Source: Bremia lactucae (lineage: Eukaryota > Oomycota > Peronosporomycetes > Peronosporales > Peronosporaceae). Taken from it: 13,841 nt of DNA. The notes under the pieces were generated by a model. That model had not been told where the DNA came from. It saw only the letters and a list, made by a program, of their open reading frames with translations, and did not search any database. Positions 1-7,806 of the stretch are shown here, in pieces. The stretch is taken from NCBI RefSeq assembly GCF_004359215.1, contig NC_090610.1, forward strand, positions 6,165,704-6,179,544, in the 5' to 3' direction. The translations under genes were made by a program, and so were the position numbers. How positions within the stretch are numbered: the stretch's first letter is position 1; each line of letters begins with the position of its first letter.

Positions 1-465
1 CAAGTGGCAGGCATCTTTACGGATCGATGCTGCCAGCTGATCCTTGGCTCGTTCTGAGCCAAGGTAAACCTAGGATGACATCAAATTTTTCATCCAAATC
101 CAGTACGATGAAATCACCATCATACTATAAATCTCTTAACGTGTAGTTAAATTTCACTACGCGTTTCATTACTGTTATCGATGCGCCTGTCGCTAGACGC
201 ACCGTCATCCTCGTTAGAGGGATGTCACGCTCAACATATTTGAGCCTACGACTCTCTAGTAACCGGCGACGAATAAAATTACTCGACGCTCCGCAGTCCA
301 CTAGGGCTCTAAGTGACAAATCATTGGTCACTTTTAATTATAAGGTGATGAGGGATACCTCATCACCAGGTGCAGAGACACATACTTTTTGTGTGTCTGG
401 AGCAACTTCAGTCAAGAGATTTGCAAATTCTCTTGATGTTGCTGGATCAGTAGGGCGTTGCGTCC
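1..465 (-). pseudogene. pol: Pol start of element A: leader and retropepsin, interrupted
   Basis: After gag the -1 frame carries a leader of about 40 codons, then the aspartic protease. The active-site motif is LVDCGAS (DCG in place of the common DSG) followed by NFIRRRL; the domain closes with a FDVILGLPWL motif near position 50. Three lesions break it: TAA at 338-340 before the protease, TAG at 125-127 inside it, and a short (about 4-base) deletion near position 45 relative to element B that shifts the frame. Element D has all three. The longest piece reads 331-125 and opens with GTG rather than ATG. An active enzyme would need two readthrough events, so I call it a pseudogene; reinitiation or recoding cannot be excluded from sequence. 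Confidence 0.82.
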
Positions 466-1590
466 CTACTGACCTCGACCGCTTTTTGGTGGTCCGCCTT
501 GCTGTTGCGATTTCGCAACCACGTCGGACCCGCGACCGTTGCCCTTTTGGGCATACGGTCCAAAATTACGTTCAGTACCTTTCGGTGCTGGGCATGGGGG
601 ACTACACTCATGAGCGTAGTGTCCTAATTTTTGGCAGCGATGGCATTTCTGCGATGGCTTATTGCTCCAAAAGCGAGGTCTCTCGCTTTTGACGTAAGAA
701 AGATCCATGGATTCTGGACCTCTTAACTCGTGTCGTCTTGGAGGACGATACCATGACGAACTAGCTTGAGCCTGTCTCAAGCTAAAGTCCTCCTGCTCCG
801 CAAAGGATATTGCTTCTTCAAGCGTATCCAGTTCCAAGCGGAACAGGTGGGTCTTTACGGGACCATCCGTAAGGCCTTGCATTTTCACCGTAATCAACGT
901 GTGTTCATGGACTGGGTTATTTGTTGTACAACTCGCTAAGAGTCGTATGTGCTGGGCATATGCGTGAACATCTCGCTTGCCTTGCTTGAGTTTCAGACGC
1001 TCTGATCGAGCTCTGAACTCAGCTCTAGGCGGTTCAAACGTCTGTTTGAGCCGGGCTTTAAAAGCATCTAGCGACCCAAAGACGTATGAGTCGCGCAATC
1101 TAAGGCCCAATGCCCACGTTTTGGCACGACCTGCCAAATTTGATTGAGCAAATGCGACTTGCATTTGCTCGTCGATGATGTGACATGCCCTTATGGCATC
1201 GTCCAACTCGACAAACCATCTTAAGAGGGAGTCGTCTTCGACCCCCCTATACTTAGAGATGTCAATCTTTAGAGTTTCGGGACGACGCGTTTGCGTCATC
1301 CCAGGTACAGGGGTCTGTACCCGTTGTAACGTCAGCAGTTCTGCCTGTTGAGAGCCTTGCTGATTCAGCAAGGCTACTTTTTCCTTCATGTCGTCAAGTT
1401 CATGTTGTATGAACTTGGCAATGGCTGAATTGAGGGCATCTCTGTCGAAGTTGGACAGCATTGCCAAAATAGCATCGTCTCCTACGGTCGAACTCATTCG
1501 TTCGACCGCACTCCTTTTTATATCACTTAGAAAGGAGTAGCTTTCACGGGAAACGTGATGCGTATTCCCACTATCATCTAAAATGTCCAT
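466..1590 (-). CDS. gag: Gag polyprotein of element A, intact
   Basis: Open frame of 374 aa starting ATG GAC ATT, about 30 bases beyond the primer binding site; the start is supported by the matching MDMLDEEG start in element B. The protein forms the virus-like particle and packages element RNA. Residues about 60-90 are helical and Glu/Gln/Leu-rich (possible coiled coil). Residues about 125-265 fit the retrotransposon gag core (WALGL, FKARLKQTFEPP, LKQGKRDVHAYAQH). A single CCHC zinc knuckle is at C316, C319, H324, C329. The tail is Gly/Lys/Arg/Gln-rich. Pol starts in the -1 frame relative to gag. Unlike the gag copies in B and D, this one has no stop or frameshift. Compared with D it lacks one Arg near residue 291 through an in-frame 3-base deletion. 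Confidence 0.93.
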   Translation of the reverse strand: MDILDDSGNTHHVSRESYSFLSDIKRSAVERMSSTVGDDAILAMLSNFDRDALNSAIAKFIQHELDDMKEKVALLNQQGSQQAELLTLQRVQTPVPGMTQTRRPETLKIDISKYRGVEDDSLLRWFVELDDAIRACHIIDEQMQVAFAQSNLAGRAKTWALGLRLRDSYVFGSLDAFKARLKQTFEPPRAEFRARSERLKLKQGKRDVHAYAQHIRLLASCTTNNPVHEHTLITVKMQGLTDGPVKTHLFRLELDTLEEAISFAEQEDFSLRQAQASSSWYRPPRRHELRGPESMDLSYVKSERPRFWSNKPSQKCHRCQKLGHYAHECSPPCPAPKGTERNFGPYAQKGNGRGSDVVAKSQQQGGPPKSGRGQ

Positions 1591-1619
1591 GTTAGATGTG
1601 GAAAATGTGATCCTTGGAC

Positions 1620-1638
1620 GGACTACAAAGTGCTACCA
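1620..1638 (-). other. Primer binding site of element A
   Basis: It begins TGGTAGCA two bases after the LTR end. The same motif follows the LTRs of B (2141) and D (10673). The first 8 bases complement a tRNA ending UGCUACCA, compatible with initiator tRNA-Met; the tRNA assignment is inference. Confidence 0.7.
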
Positions 1639-1640
1639 GG

Positions 1641-2067
1641 TGTGACGGGGCACTACGACTTGTACTGCTTCGGTTGCGAGTGGTGCATTACGTTATTTCA
1701 AGTACACTAGTACGTGCAGAGGAAGACTTTTCTTTAAGGTAACTAGCTTAAAGAGGGTTAATTGATAACTGTAGTAATATAATTAAGTATTTCTTCCATC
1801 TATCTTGTAAATGCTAACATGACTATAATCTAACACTAAACAAGCATTTAAATTCTTATCTTATCTTATCTGTATCTCTCTTTTGTTTATCTCTACAGCT
1901 GATTAGTCAGCAAGATAAATAGATATAATGGTCTATACCTATTTATGGATAAGAATTCTGAACATTACTATATAAAGTAATATCCTCCAAATATTATCTA
2001 CCTTTTAGATAATATATTAATTAACAGCTTTTAAGTGTCAATTTCATTATCGATACACCCTGTTACA
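1641..2067 (-). repeat. 5' LTR of element A (427 bp)
   Basis: On the minus strand it begins TGTAACAGGGTGTATCG and ends GTGCCCCGTCACA, two bases before a TGGTAGCA primer binding site. It aligns along its whole length with the LTR at 10225-10670, by eye about 85% identical with small indels. The most conserved part is a 39-base block at 1914-1952. A run of tctta-type pentamers occurs around 1856-1870. Confidence 0.88.
1914..1952 (-). promoter_or_regulatory. Highly conserved LTR block with AT-rich inverted repeat, candidate core promoter
   Basis: This 39-base block differs at one position from 10341-10379 in element D's LTR, although the rest of the two LTRs differs by about 15%. It holds ATAAATAG and, 16 bases later, its reverse complement CTATTTAT. 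TATA-like sequence in the middle of an LTR is where a retrotransposon promoter would be expected. Promoter function is inferred from conservation and position only. Confidence 0.4.
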
Positions 2068-2138
2068 CCCAAGCTACACTGTAATCAATGTAAGGTTAAA
2101 TAGTACTTTCCAGTACTAGTGAAAGGTGCCCCGTTACA
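2068..2138 (+). repeat. 3' end of element B 5' LTR, truncated by element A
   Basis: The stretch ends GTGCCCCGTTACA, followed by CC and the TGGTAGCA primer site, and aligns with 9930-10001 at roughly 88% identity. The rest of this LTR is displaced to the left of element A. Confidence 0.85.
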
Positions 2139-2140
2139 CC

Positions 2141-2158
2141 TGGTAGCATTCGTAGTCC
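2141..2158 (+). other. Primer binding site of element B
   Basis: TGGTAGCATTCGTAGTCC, two bases after the LTR end, matches the sites of A and D except in the middle. The first 8 bases fit a tRNA ending UGCUACCA. Confidence 0.7.
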
Positions 2159-2188
2159 ATTTAATGGCCCATGCACGTTTCATCCAAC

Positions 2189-3260
2189 ATGGACATGTTG
2201 GATGAAGAAGGGAGCTTACAAGCCCCTCAAGTAGGTTTTTACGCAACGCGTGAGAGGTTTTCTCATTTGAGTGACCTCGAATGGATAGCGAACGAACGAA
2301 TTAGTTTGGTCGTAGGCGGACCAACCGTTGGCGCTATGGTGTGCACTCTGGGCAGAGATGAACAACATGCGGTCATACCAAAGTTCATTTAACATGAACT
2401 CGACGGGGCCCAAGAGAAAGTAACCTTGCTTCGCCAGCAAGGATTTCAACACACAGAGGTGTTTAGAGAACAGGGTGCTCAACAGTCGGAATTGTTGAGA
2501 CAAGAGCATGATATGCGCTAATGGGCCGATGCTTCCGCGTCGACCCGAAAGCTTAAAGATAAAAATATCTAAGTTTAAGGCAGTCGAAGGCGACTCCCTT
2601 TTGAGATGGTTCGTCGAGTCAGACGATACCATAGAAGCTCGTCCTATCAGTGATGATGCGACGAAAATGAAATTTGGCATGTCCAACTTAGCCGGGCGTG
2701 TCAAATCTTGGGCCTTGGGGCTCAAGCTTCACGAACCATTTGTCTTTGGGGCGTATGAGATCTTTAAGACCCGGCTCAGACAAGCGTTTGAGCCACCACG
2801 TGAAGAATTTAGGGCTCGAGCCGAGCTCTTGGATTTGAAGCAGGGCAAGCGTGACATTCACGCTTATGCCCAACATACACGATACCTGGTCAGTTGTATC
2901 GTTAGTCATCCAACAGATGTACAAACACAGGTAACTGTGTTTATTAAAGGTCTTACAGACGGTCCTGTTGAGACCCACCTGTCCCGGCTAGAATTAGAGT
3001 CGCTAGACCAAGCGATCTCTATAGCGGTACAGGAGGACTTTAGTTTTAAACAGGCTTTTGTCCACCCTGGTTCTTATCGTCCTCCGAGACGACAAGAAAA
3101 CGGAGTTCCAGAACCAATGGATCTCTCGTCTGTAGAGAGCGAGAAACCTCGCTCTTCAACTTACGAACGATTACAGAATGTCAAAAAGATGGGCCAACTA
3201 CGCATATGAGTGTAGTGCCTCACGGTCAGTGCCTAAAAGCACTAAGCGACATGCGAGACC
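2189..3260 (+). pseudogene. gag: Gag of element B, broken
   Basis: The start ATG GAC ATG TTG GAT GAA at 2189 aligns with the gag start of A. The first frame stops at 2390-2392 (TAA), is readable again in the same frame to about 2521, then shifts to the frame of 2508-3209. The gag core is clear (LLRWFVE, MSNLAGRVKSWALGL, FKTRLRQAFEPP, LKQGKRDIHAYAQH, PPRRQE). The zinc knuckle at about 3170-3215 is ruined: first cysteine lost and frame shifted, leaving QKMGQLR and, in the next frame, a tail with EC. Identity to A and D is clearly lower than between A and D. It cannot make a working capsid protein. Confidence 0.88.
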
Positions 3261-3339
3261 TCTCGCTAGGAATATCGGATGATGCGGATCCGACGCTGTT
3301 GCGAATCGCAACGGCGAGGCGGATCGTCAAAAAACGGTC

Positions 3340-4080
3340 GGGTCAGTAGGTGCGGAGCGCCCTACTGATCCAGCAACGTCAAAAGAAATTGCAGGCCTTT
3401 TGACGAAAGTTGCTCCTCACATACAAACATTGTGTGTAATTGCCCCAAGTGGTGAGGTTAACCTCATCACCCTGAAAATAAAAATGTCAAATAAGTTGGC
3501 ACTTATGTCCCTAGTCGACTGTGGGCGTCAAAAAATTATCAGACGCCAATCGCTAGAAAATCGCAGGCTCAAATTTATTGAGCGCTAAATCCCTCTAACG
3601 AGGATGACAGTGCGCCTAGCGAAACGTGCATTTAAGAAACGTGTAGTTGGTATCCAATACACGTTAACAGGTTAAACATTACGCAGATAGAAAAATTTCA
3701 TCATAAAAGATTTGGATGACAAATTTGATGTCATCCTTGGATTACCATGGCTCAGAAAATACGAGCCATGTATAAATTGTTAGCATCAAGCCGTGACGAT
3801 ACCTGTCTCGTGTTCATCAGATGGCCAATTGATGAGCATCTCGGAGCGTCCACAAGCGTGTGGATGTCCTTCGAGTGAGCTCGATGGTCTCACTTATGGT
3901 ACGGTCGTAAGCATGACTGCACAAGACCTCAGTGGGAATACCCAACACATTGTAGAGTTAGTTACCGAAGGCTGTGCACAAGCACAGGCAGCGTCGAAGG
4001 TCCGCCATTGTGACGTGGACATAGTTACCCCTCAGAAGCACAGGCGGCGTCGAAGCTCGACCACTCGAATTAGTTGAGTA
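3340..4080 (+). pseudogene. pol: Protease and pol linker of element B, broken
   Basis: The leader and protease start are readable at 3400-3588 (VAPHIQTLCVIAPSGE, then LVDCG). The catalytic Asp of LVDCG is present but the following Ala-Ser is replaced by Arg-Gln after a small deletion, and a TAA follows ERR..FIER. The protease end is recognisable around 3708-3757 (DDKFDVILGLPWL). The linker frame 3793-4077 matches element D's linker at 12320-12650 (ERPQACG, GLTYGTVVS.TAQD). B lacks the TAA that A and D carry just before the protease. A direct repeat of about 20 bases lies in the linker (3980-3999 and 4036-4055). Confidence 0.8.
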
Positions 4081-4440
4081 ATACGAAACAAGGATGCTTG
4101 CTTGGTAGCAACATCCAAGAAAGCTTAAAACGCCTGTCTATAGCAGTGCAAAAGTCTTACATCGACTGGAGAGTGGATCGTAGAGAATCTCGCTGTGGTA
4201 GCGCAACCAAAGCTAGAGGCAATTGGGGAGGATAATCTTCAAATTTTTTGTGGGAATAAGTCCCCGGAAACCTGTGGTCAAAGGATCCCAGGCTCCTTTG
4301 GAAATAAGTTTCAAATAAATAACTGAGATAATTAATGTCTTAGTAACTAATGGATATTGTGAATGCGCTTATACACTAGACCTAGTAGCGCCTCCGAAGT
4401 CAACTTCGGAGATAACTCAATTGCCAACGCTAGAACCGAA
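4081..4440 (+). other. Degenerate protease-RT linker of element B
   Basis: No open frame of note. Short patches align with element D 12680-12900 (for example the GAGATAACTCAATT stretch at 4410-4423, found at D 12882-12895), so this is decayed pol linker rather than an unrelated insert. Confidence 0.6.
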
Positions 4441-5180
4441 ACGGAGCGTAATGGCAAAGTCAAGCAGATCTGCGTAATGACAACTACGTGGCCGATATTC
4501 GGTCGGCAGTAGTATTACCTGAAAACGAACGGATTCTCAGTAACTCGTCGATGGACGAAAGTGTCCTCGATGAGAAGACTCTGATTGAACATTTTACGTT
4601 CCAATCCTGGGAGTCTTTGAAGTCATACCCTGTATATAACAATGTAAAGAAATTTAAGATTGTCTTCCCTGAATCAATACCGTGCGAGTTGCCTAAGGAA
4701 AAACGCACTCGACACGAAATCGACGTTATCCCAGATTCGAAATACTGTTTCATGAAACAATAACCATTGCCTCGTAAAAAGGTGAAAGCGACCTACAAAT
4801 TCTTTTCCGAACGCGTAGCAGCAGGCCATGTGAGGGAACAAACTTCCCCGCATAGCTCTCCGACCTTCTGTGTGCGTAAAGCATCAGGAAGATAGCAAGT
4901 AGTGCATGTATTAAAGAAACTGAATGCTGTTACAGTACCGGCTAAAACGCCGATAACACGAAAAGACGTGATCGTTGATGGTATGTCAAAGAGTTCTATC
5001 TTTTCGTCAATGGATGAATTCTAATAGATCCTTATGCGTGAACAAGATATCCTGTTCAGAGCAGTAATCACCTCAAGCGGTATGCTATGTGAGTGGCAAG
5101 TCATTCCAGAGGGGCTTAGAAACACCCCAGCGACATTTAACAGATGTATAACCAATCCGTTGAGATCGGTGCGGGAATTT
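4441..5180 (+). pseudogene. pol: RT N-terminal half of element B, truncated before the YFDD motif
   Basis: An open stretch 4488-4763 gives the region before RT (ADIRSAVVLPENE, SWESLKSYP, VFPESIPCELPKEKRTRHEI). RT then continues with SSPTFCVRKASG, VLKKLNAVTVPAKTPI, IFSSMD and VIPEGLRNTPATFNRC. Disabling changes: TAA ending the 4488 frame, TAG in the WR.VH region near 4892, and at 5022-5027 two consecutive stops (TAA TAG) where D reads Tyr-Gln of GFYQI, after a 6-base deletion. RT homology ends at about 5180, a few codons before the catalytic YFDD. The sequence that should follow is found on the other strand starting at 7582. Confidence 0.88.
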
Positions 5181-5181
5181 C

Positions 5182-5765
5182 CGGAACCAGAAGAAGCCTC
5201 GTATTGATGGTACGGGCGGAGACGCCCAACATAAAATGTAGGATGCGTACGCATACTACGAGGCAGTTCGAACGTGTATGCATTGCCTTGGCGATGTAAT
5301 ACACGAATCGGGACGTATACCTGGGCAGTAATTAATTACTGCCTGCATTCGTCACTACGTGCTTTAGTAGGTTTTTCGTAGACAGTAGGCTAGGTCGTTA
5401 ATTTTAAATTTAAGTATGTTTGCTATTCCATTTTTGTCAGGGTTCTGTTTCTGTCGGTCCACCGCATCTGCGATAGAATCCTGTACGAAACGGACTACTG
5501 ATTCTCTAGCAAGCAGGAAATCACCTACTGACTCGGTTTTACTTTTGTTTAAATGCGACCGACTCGCACTGCGGAGATATCTATCTCATCATTAGTGAGA
5601 GTGTTACCGTTCTTATTAATGATATTGATTTTGTGGCTGAGTCTTTCACCATCGTTGTCTAAGTCATTAAAGGCATTATTGTTATTACTGAGTTTGTCCA
5701 CTTCAATGTTAGTTATCTCAACAATGGTATTCTGCTAATGCGTAATGAGCAGAGCTATAAGGTTT
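5182..5765 (-). pseudogene. pol: Integrase C-terminal tail of element B (inverted block)
   Basis: Minus-strand reading gives a DFLLARESVVRFVQDSIADAVDRQ motif region at about 5550-5440, KNLLKHVVTNAGSN near 5365-5320, and MRTHPTFYVGRLRPYHQYEASSGSG at 5254-5182. These match the post-catalytic tail of oomycete Ty3/gypsy integrases as I know them. An Asn/Asp-rich spacer lies at about 5725-5560. Frames change at least twice, with a TAA near 5330 and one before the FLLARES block. The chromodomain expected after this tail is absent here and is found on the plus strand at 7990-8228. Confidence 0.8.
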
Positions 5766-6560
5766 TTTGCTCGAGCGAATCCCTCCCTCCCTTGTATAAG
5801 AGTTACTTTCAAACAGAATAGGGATACGAGGGTGGCGTAAGCCATTCACCAAAAACTGTGTATTCTTTGTAGAAGCATGCACTGAATTGTTGATGCTAAT
5901 TCTACCATCGGCAAGAACTCGCTGAAACTCTTAAGAGAGTGGACGTGTCCGCGAAATATCTCTTCGAGAATCGGTTCGCACGCTCCGTCTGACCATCTGT
6001 TTCAAATTGATCAGAAGTTGATAGTTTTAACTGTGTTCCAAGTGATTCGAACACTGCCAAAATTCCGCCGTGAATCTAGGGTCTCGATCTGGGACCATTC
6101 ACGGAATAACCCATGGAGTCAAATAAACGTGTCAATAAAATCACAAGCGCAGCCTTTGGCTGTGATCGACTCCGGTACGGCAGCAAGATGTACCATCTTG
6201 CTATAACGGTCAACAAAAGCAAGAATACCATTATTTTGGTGGGTGTCTTTTGGGAATCCGAAGACGGAACAGGCAGAGGTTGTAACGGAGCACGGGATGA
6301 ATCGCTGGGGTTTACCCGTTGACAAACTTCGCAAGCACGTATGAACTCGCGGACGAACTCATACTGGCGTGGCGAGTAGAAGTCGCGACTTGTCGTGAGA
6401 TAAGTCTCACGTCCACGATGACGACTTATTGGCCCATCGTGGTACTCGTACATGATGCGTGATCGCAAATCATTATAAGTAGGGATGACGACACGAGGTG
6501 TGTCGCCAGCAATGGCTGTTTAATACAGTAACCCATTGCGTGTTGTGTATCGATCTGTTG
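5766..6560 (-). pseudogene. pol: Integrase zinc-binding and catalytic domains of element B (inverted block)
   Basis: The minus frame 6468-6076 (130 aa) carries the HHCC zinc domain: H10, H17, C46, C49 (HDGPISRH ... CEVC). Upstream, 6560-6470 reads RYTTRNGLLY..AIAGDTPRVVIP in the same domain with one stop. The catalytic core follows in other frames: GFPKDTHQNNGILAFVDRYSKMVHLAAVPES (6275-6175), a frameshifted DRDPRFTAEFWQ (about 6095-6060), TDGQTERAN-like and SEFLPMVELA (6000-5900), VNGLRHPR (about 5835). A deletion joins PLQPLPVP directly to VFGFP, removing the segment that normally holds the first catalytic Asp (SMDF). Dead integrase. Confidence 0.84.
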
Positions 6561-6630
6561 AGGATCCGCACAATTTCGAAAATCCTTTTTAGGATCGTTG
6601 GAATGGACTTTTTAAATAATCCATCAACCC

Positions 6631-7200
6631 TTAAGGAGCCTTGTCTTCTTGATAAGCTTCTCTAACGTCGTCGAGTAATGTTGACGACGGAACATGTATT
6701 GTTGCAACGGTGACCTTATGCCTACTGTTGATTTGCGCAGCTGGCTCAAAATTAGGCCGAAGCGAAAGAACATCAGCGACGACGTTAAGTCGTCCTGGTT
6801 TATAATCCACGGAGAAGCTATACTCCGCGAAGAAAGACAACCATCTCGACATTCTTTGCGAGAGGTGTGGGCTGTTTACGGCCGTGCGTAAAGGCGCATG
6901 GTCCGTGTATACAATGAACGGTCTATCTCTTGAGAGATAGACCCTACACTCAGCCCGTGGATATTTCATGGCAAGGCGCTCCTTGTCATGCACTGGGTAG
7001 TTGCATTCAGCTGGTTGATGCTGACGCGATTGATAACAGACGACGCGCTCTGCGTCATCTGTGTCATTGCTCATAAACGCACAGGCGATTGCAAAATCGC
7101 TGGCGTCGCAGATCACATGAAAAGGTCGGTCTTGGTCAGCAATGCCAGGATGGGCGATTGCATCAAGCTTTTCTTGAAACCCTCGAAGGAACACTGACAA
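6631..7200 (-). CDS. pol: RNase H domain of pol, 189-aa open fragment (element B inverted block)
   Basis: Minus-strand open frame with the Ty3-type RNase H that degrades the RNA strand of the RNA-DNA hybrid during reverse transcription. The four acidic residues are all present: D32 (CDASDF), E74 (HDKERLAMKY), D100 (YTDHAPL), D143 (VVADVLS). Between them lie CYQSRQ and the WLSFFAEYSFSVDYKPG block. The C-terminal third runs into the spacer before the integrase zinc domain and stops at 6631. It is a fragment of a larger pol frame: the RT connection lies just upstream (7220-7582) in shifted frames, and the frame lacks a start of its own. Its open state in a decayed element is probably chance. Confidence 0.82.
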   Translation of the reverse strand: MSVFLRGFQEKLDAIAHPGIADQDRPFHVICDASDFAIACAFMSNDTDDAERVVCYQSRQHQPAECNYPVHDKERLAMKYPRAECRVYLSRDRPFIVYTDHAPLRTAVNSPHLSQRMSRWLSFFAEYSFSVDYKPGRLNVVADVLSLRPNFEPAAQINSRHKVTVATIHVPSSTLLDDVREAYQEDKAP

Positions 7201-7219
7201 TTAGCGTCGTATTCCCACT

Positions 7220-7582
7220 TTATTTTTCTTCAACAAAGAAGAAAGATGTACCGTCATTTCGGCATAATTGCGTGAGTACTTGTGCAGGTACGCCGCAAAA
7301 CCGAGGAACTTTCTTAATCCCGTAAATCGAATAACACAGGCCAATCGGTGATCGCCTTGATTTTTTCAGGATCCGCGCGTACACTATGTTTACCCACGAT
7401 GCACCCAAGAAGTGGTATTTTACTTGCAGCGAATTTACACTTCTTGAGATTTGCATACAAATCATATCTTGAATAAAAAGTACTTGACATTTTCGGACGT
7501 GGAAACGATGTACTTTCATATCTGACATTCCTTTCATGGCTCTGCTATGAACAAAGACGTCATCAAAATTGCTCGGTGCAAG
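7220..7582 (-). pseudogene. pol: RT C-terminal half of element B (inverted block)
   Basis: Minus strand: FDDVFVHSRAMKGMSDMKVH (7571-7512) supplies the catalytic FDD, then a frame change and YANLKKCKFAASKIPLLG, closely matching element D 13681-13841 at base level, then GKHSVRADPEKIKAITDWP, the RT thumb/connection. Frames shift several times before the RNase H frame starts. Homology to D starts at the GCACCGAG sequence (7579-7572), immediately before FDD. Confidence 0.85.
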
Positions 7583-7712
7583 ATTACACCGATACGGTCA
7601 AGGGCATCAGCCAAAGCCTAATGGTTCCAAGCCAAAGAATTATTGTCTCGGAATAGAATCTGATTCTCTTGAACCAGACGATTCACTCTTTCCTCCAAGG
7701 AAAGATTTTTTG
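7577..7712 (-). pseudogene. Leucine-zipper coiled-coil fragment at the inversion breakpoint
   Basis: Minus-strand reading has a six-heptad zipper: Leu-Leu-Leu-Leu-Leu-Ile at every 7th residue, starting SLEERVNRLVQENQIL and ending ALADALDRIGVIL, with Asn in two core a positions. One TAG interrupts it (before ALADAL) and the upstream frame is shifted. Such regular heptads with Asn are typical of dimerising zippers. The parent protein is not recognised; it may belong to an antisense or accessory reading frame of this element family, or to unrelated DNA caught in the rearrangement. It joins RT sequence at the shared 8-base GCACCGAG. Confidence 0.5.
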
Positions 7713-7730
7713 ACGAGCCGTCAATAGCTC

Positions 7731-7806
7731 AACAACTGGCAAACGAAAGGACACATCAGTATCTCCTTTTGAAGATACTGATGTGTCCTTTCGTTTGCCA
7801 GTTGTT
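7731..7806. repeat. Perfect palindrome, 34-bp arms, 8-bp loop
   Basis: Arms are 7731-7764 and 7773-7806, with loop CCTTTTGA at 7765-7772. The arms are identical over all 34 bases and diverge at once outside (ctc on the left, cag on the right). In reading terms the same peptide DVSFRLPVV is encoded outward on both strands. No substitutions in arms within a decayed element means this inverted duplication is younger than most of the decay, or is an assembly or fold-back artefact. Confidence 0.95.

Larger units (their letters stand above)
1..2067 (-). mobile_element. Element A: Ty3/gypsy retrotransposon, 5' part, nested in element B
   Basis: Reading on the minus strand the order is LTR (2067-1641), primer binding site, intact gag and start of pol with protease, as expected for a Ty3/gypsy element. 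The window cuts it inside the protease-RT linker, so RT, integrase and 3' LTR lie to the left. Its LTR ends abruptly at 2067 against the last ~71 bp of another LTR (element B), so A was inserted into B's 5' LTR. The 5 bases beside its end (2068-2072, cccaa) are the expected target-site duplication, to be found again on the far side. Gag is open; pol carries stops. The closest relative in the window is element D at 10225-13841. Confidence 0.9.
5181..7582 (-). other. Inverted central block of element B pol (RT C-half to integrase)
   Basis: Read on the minus strand it begins GCACCGAG then FDDVFVHSRA and ends in the integrase tail YHQYEASSGSG. It supplies the part of pol missing between B's left half (ends at the base preceding FDD) and the plus-strand chromodomain at 7990-8228. 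In element D the left end (CGGTGCG) and right end (CGCACCG) of this junction lie 6 bases apart as a hairpin at 13655-13674; both arms are found at the two breakpoints here (5167-5172 and 7573-7580). Inference: in-place inversion of about 2.4 kb. The alternative is two independent fragments in opposite orientation. Confidence 0.7.

Noticed and set aside
490..502. Classic -1 slippery heptamer at the gag-pol overlap of A
   Set aside because: Pol is in the -1 frame, but the A-run CCAAAAAGC does not fit the X-XXY-YYZ pattern, so I do not claim programmed frameshifting.
222..692. 156-codon plus-strand open frame
   Set aside because: It is the antisense shadow of element A's gag end and protease; the same frame appears opposite D (11752-12093).
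2216..2978. Minus-strand frames opposite B gag
   Set aside because: Shadows of gag; no family features, and the plus strand clearly aligns with gag of A and D.
5553..5738. Hydrophobic plus-strand frame that looks like membrane segments
   Set aside because: It is the reverse strand of the Asn/Asp-rich spacer in the integrase tail; AT-rich codons for Asn read as Leu/Ile/Val on the other strand.
6988..7325. Plus-strand frames over the RNase H region
   Set aside because: Shadows of the minus-strand RNase H, which has all four acidic residues.
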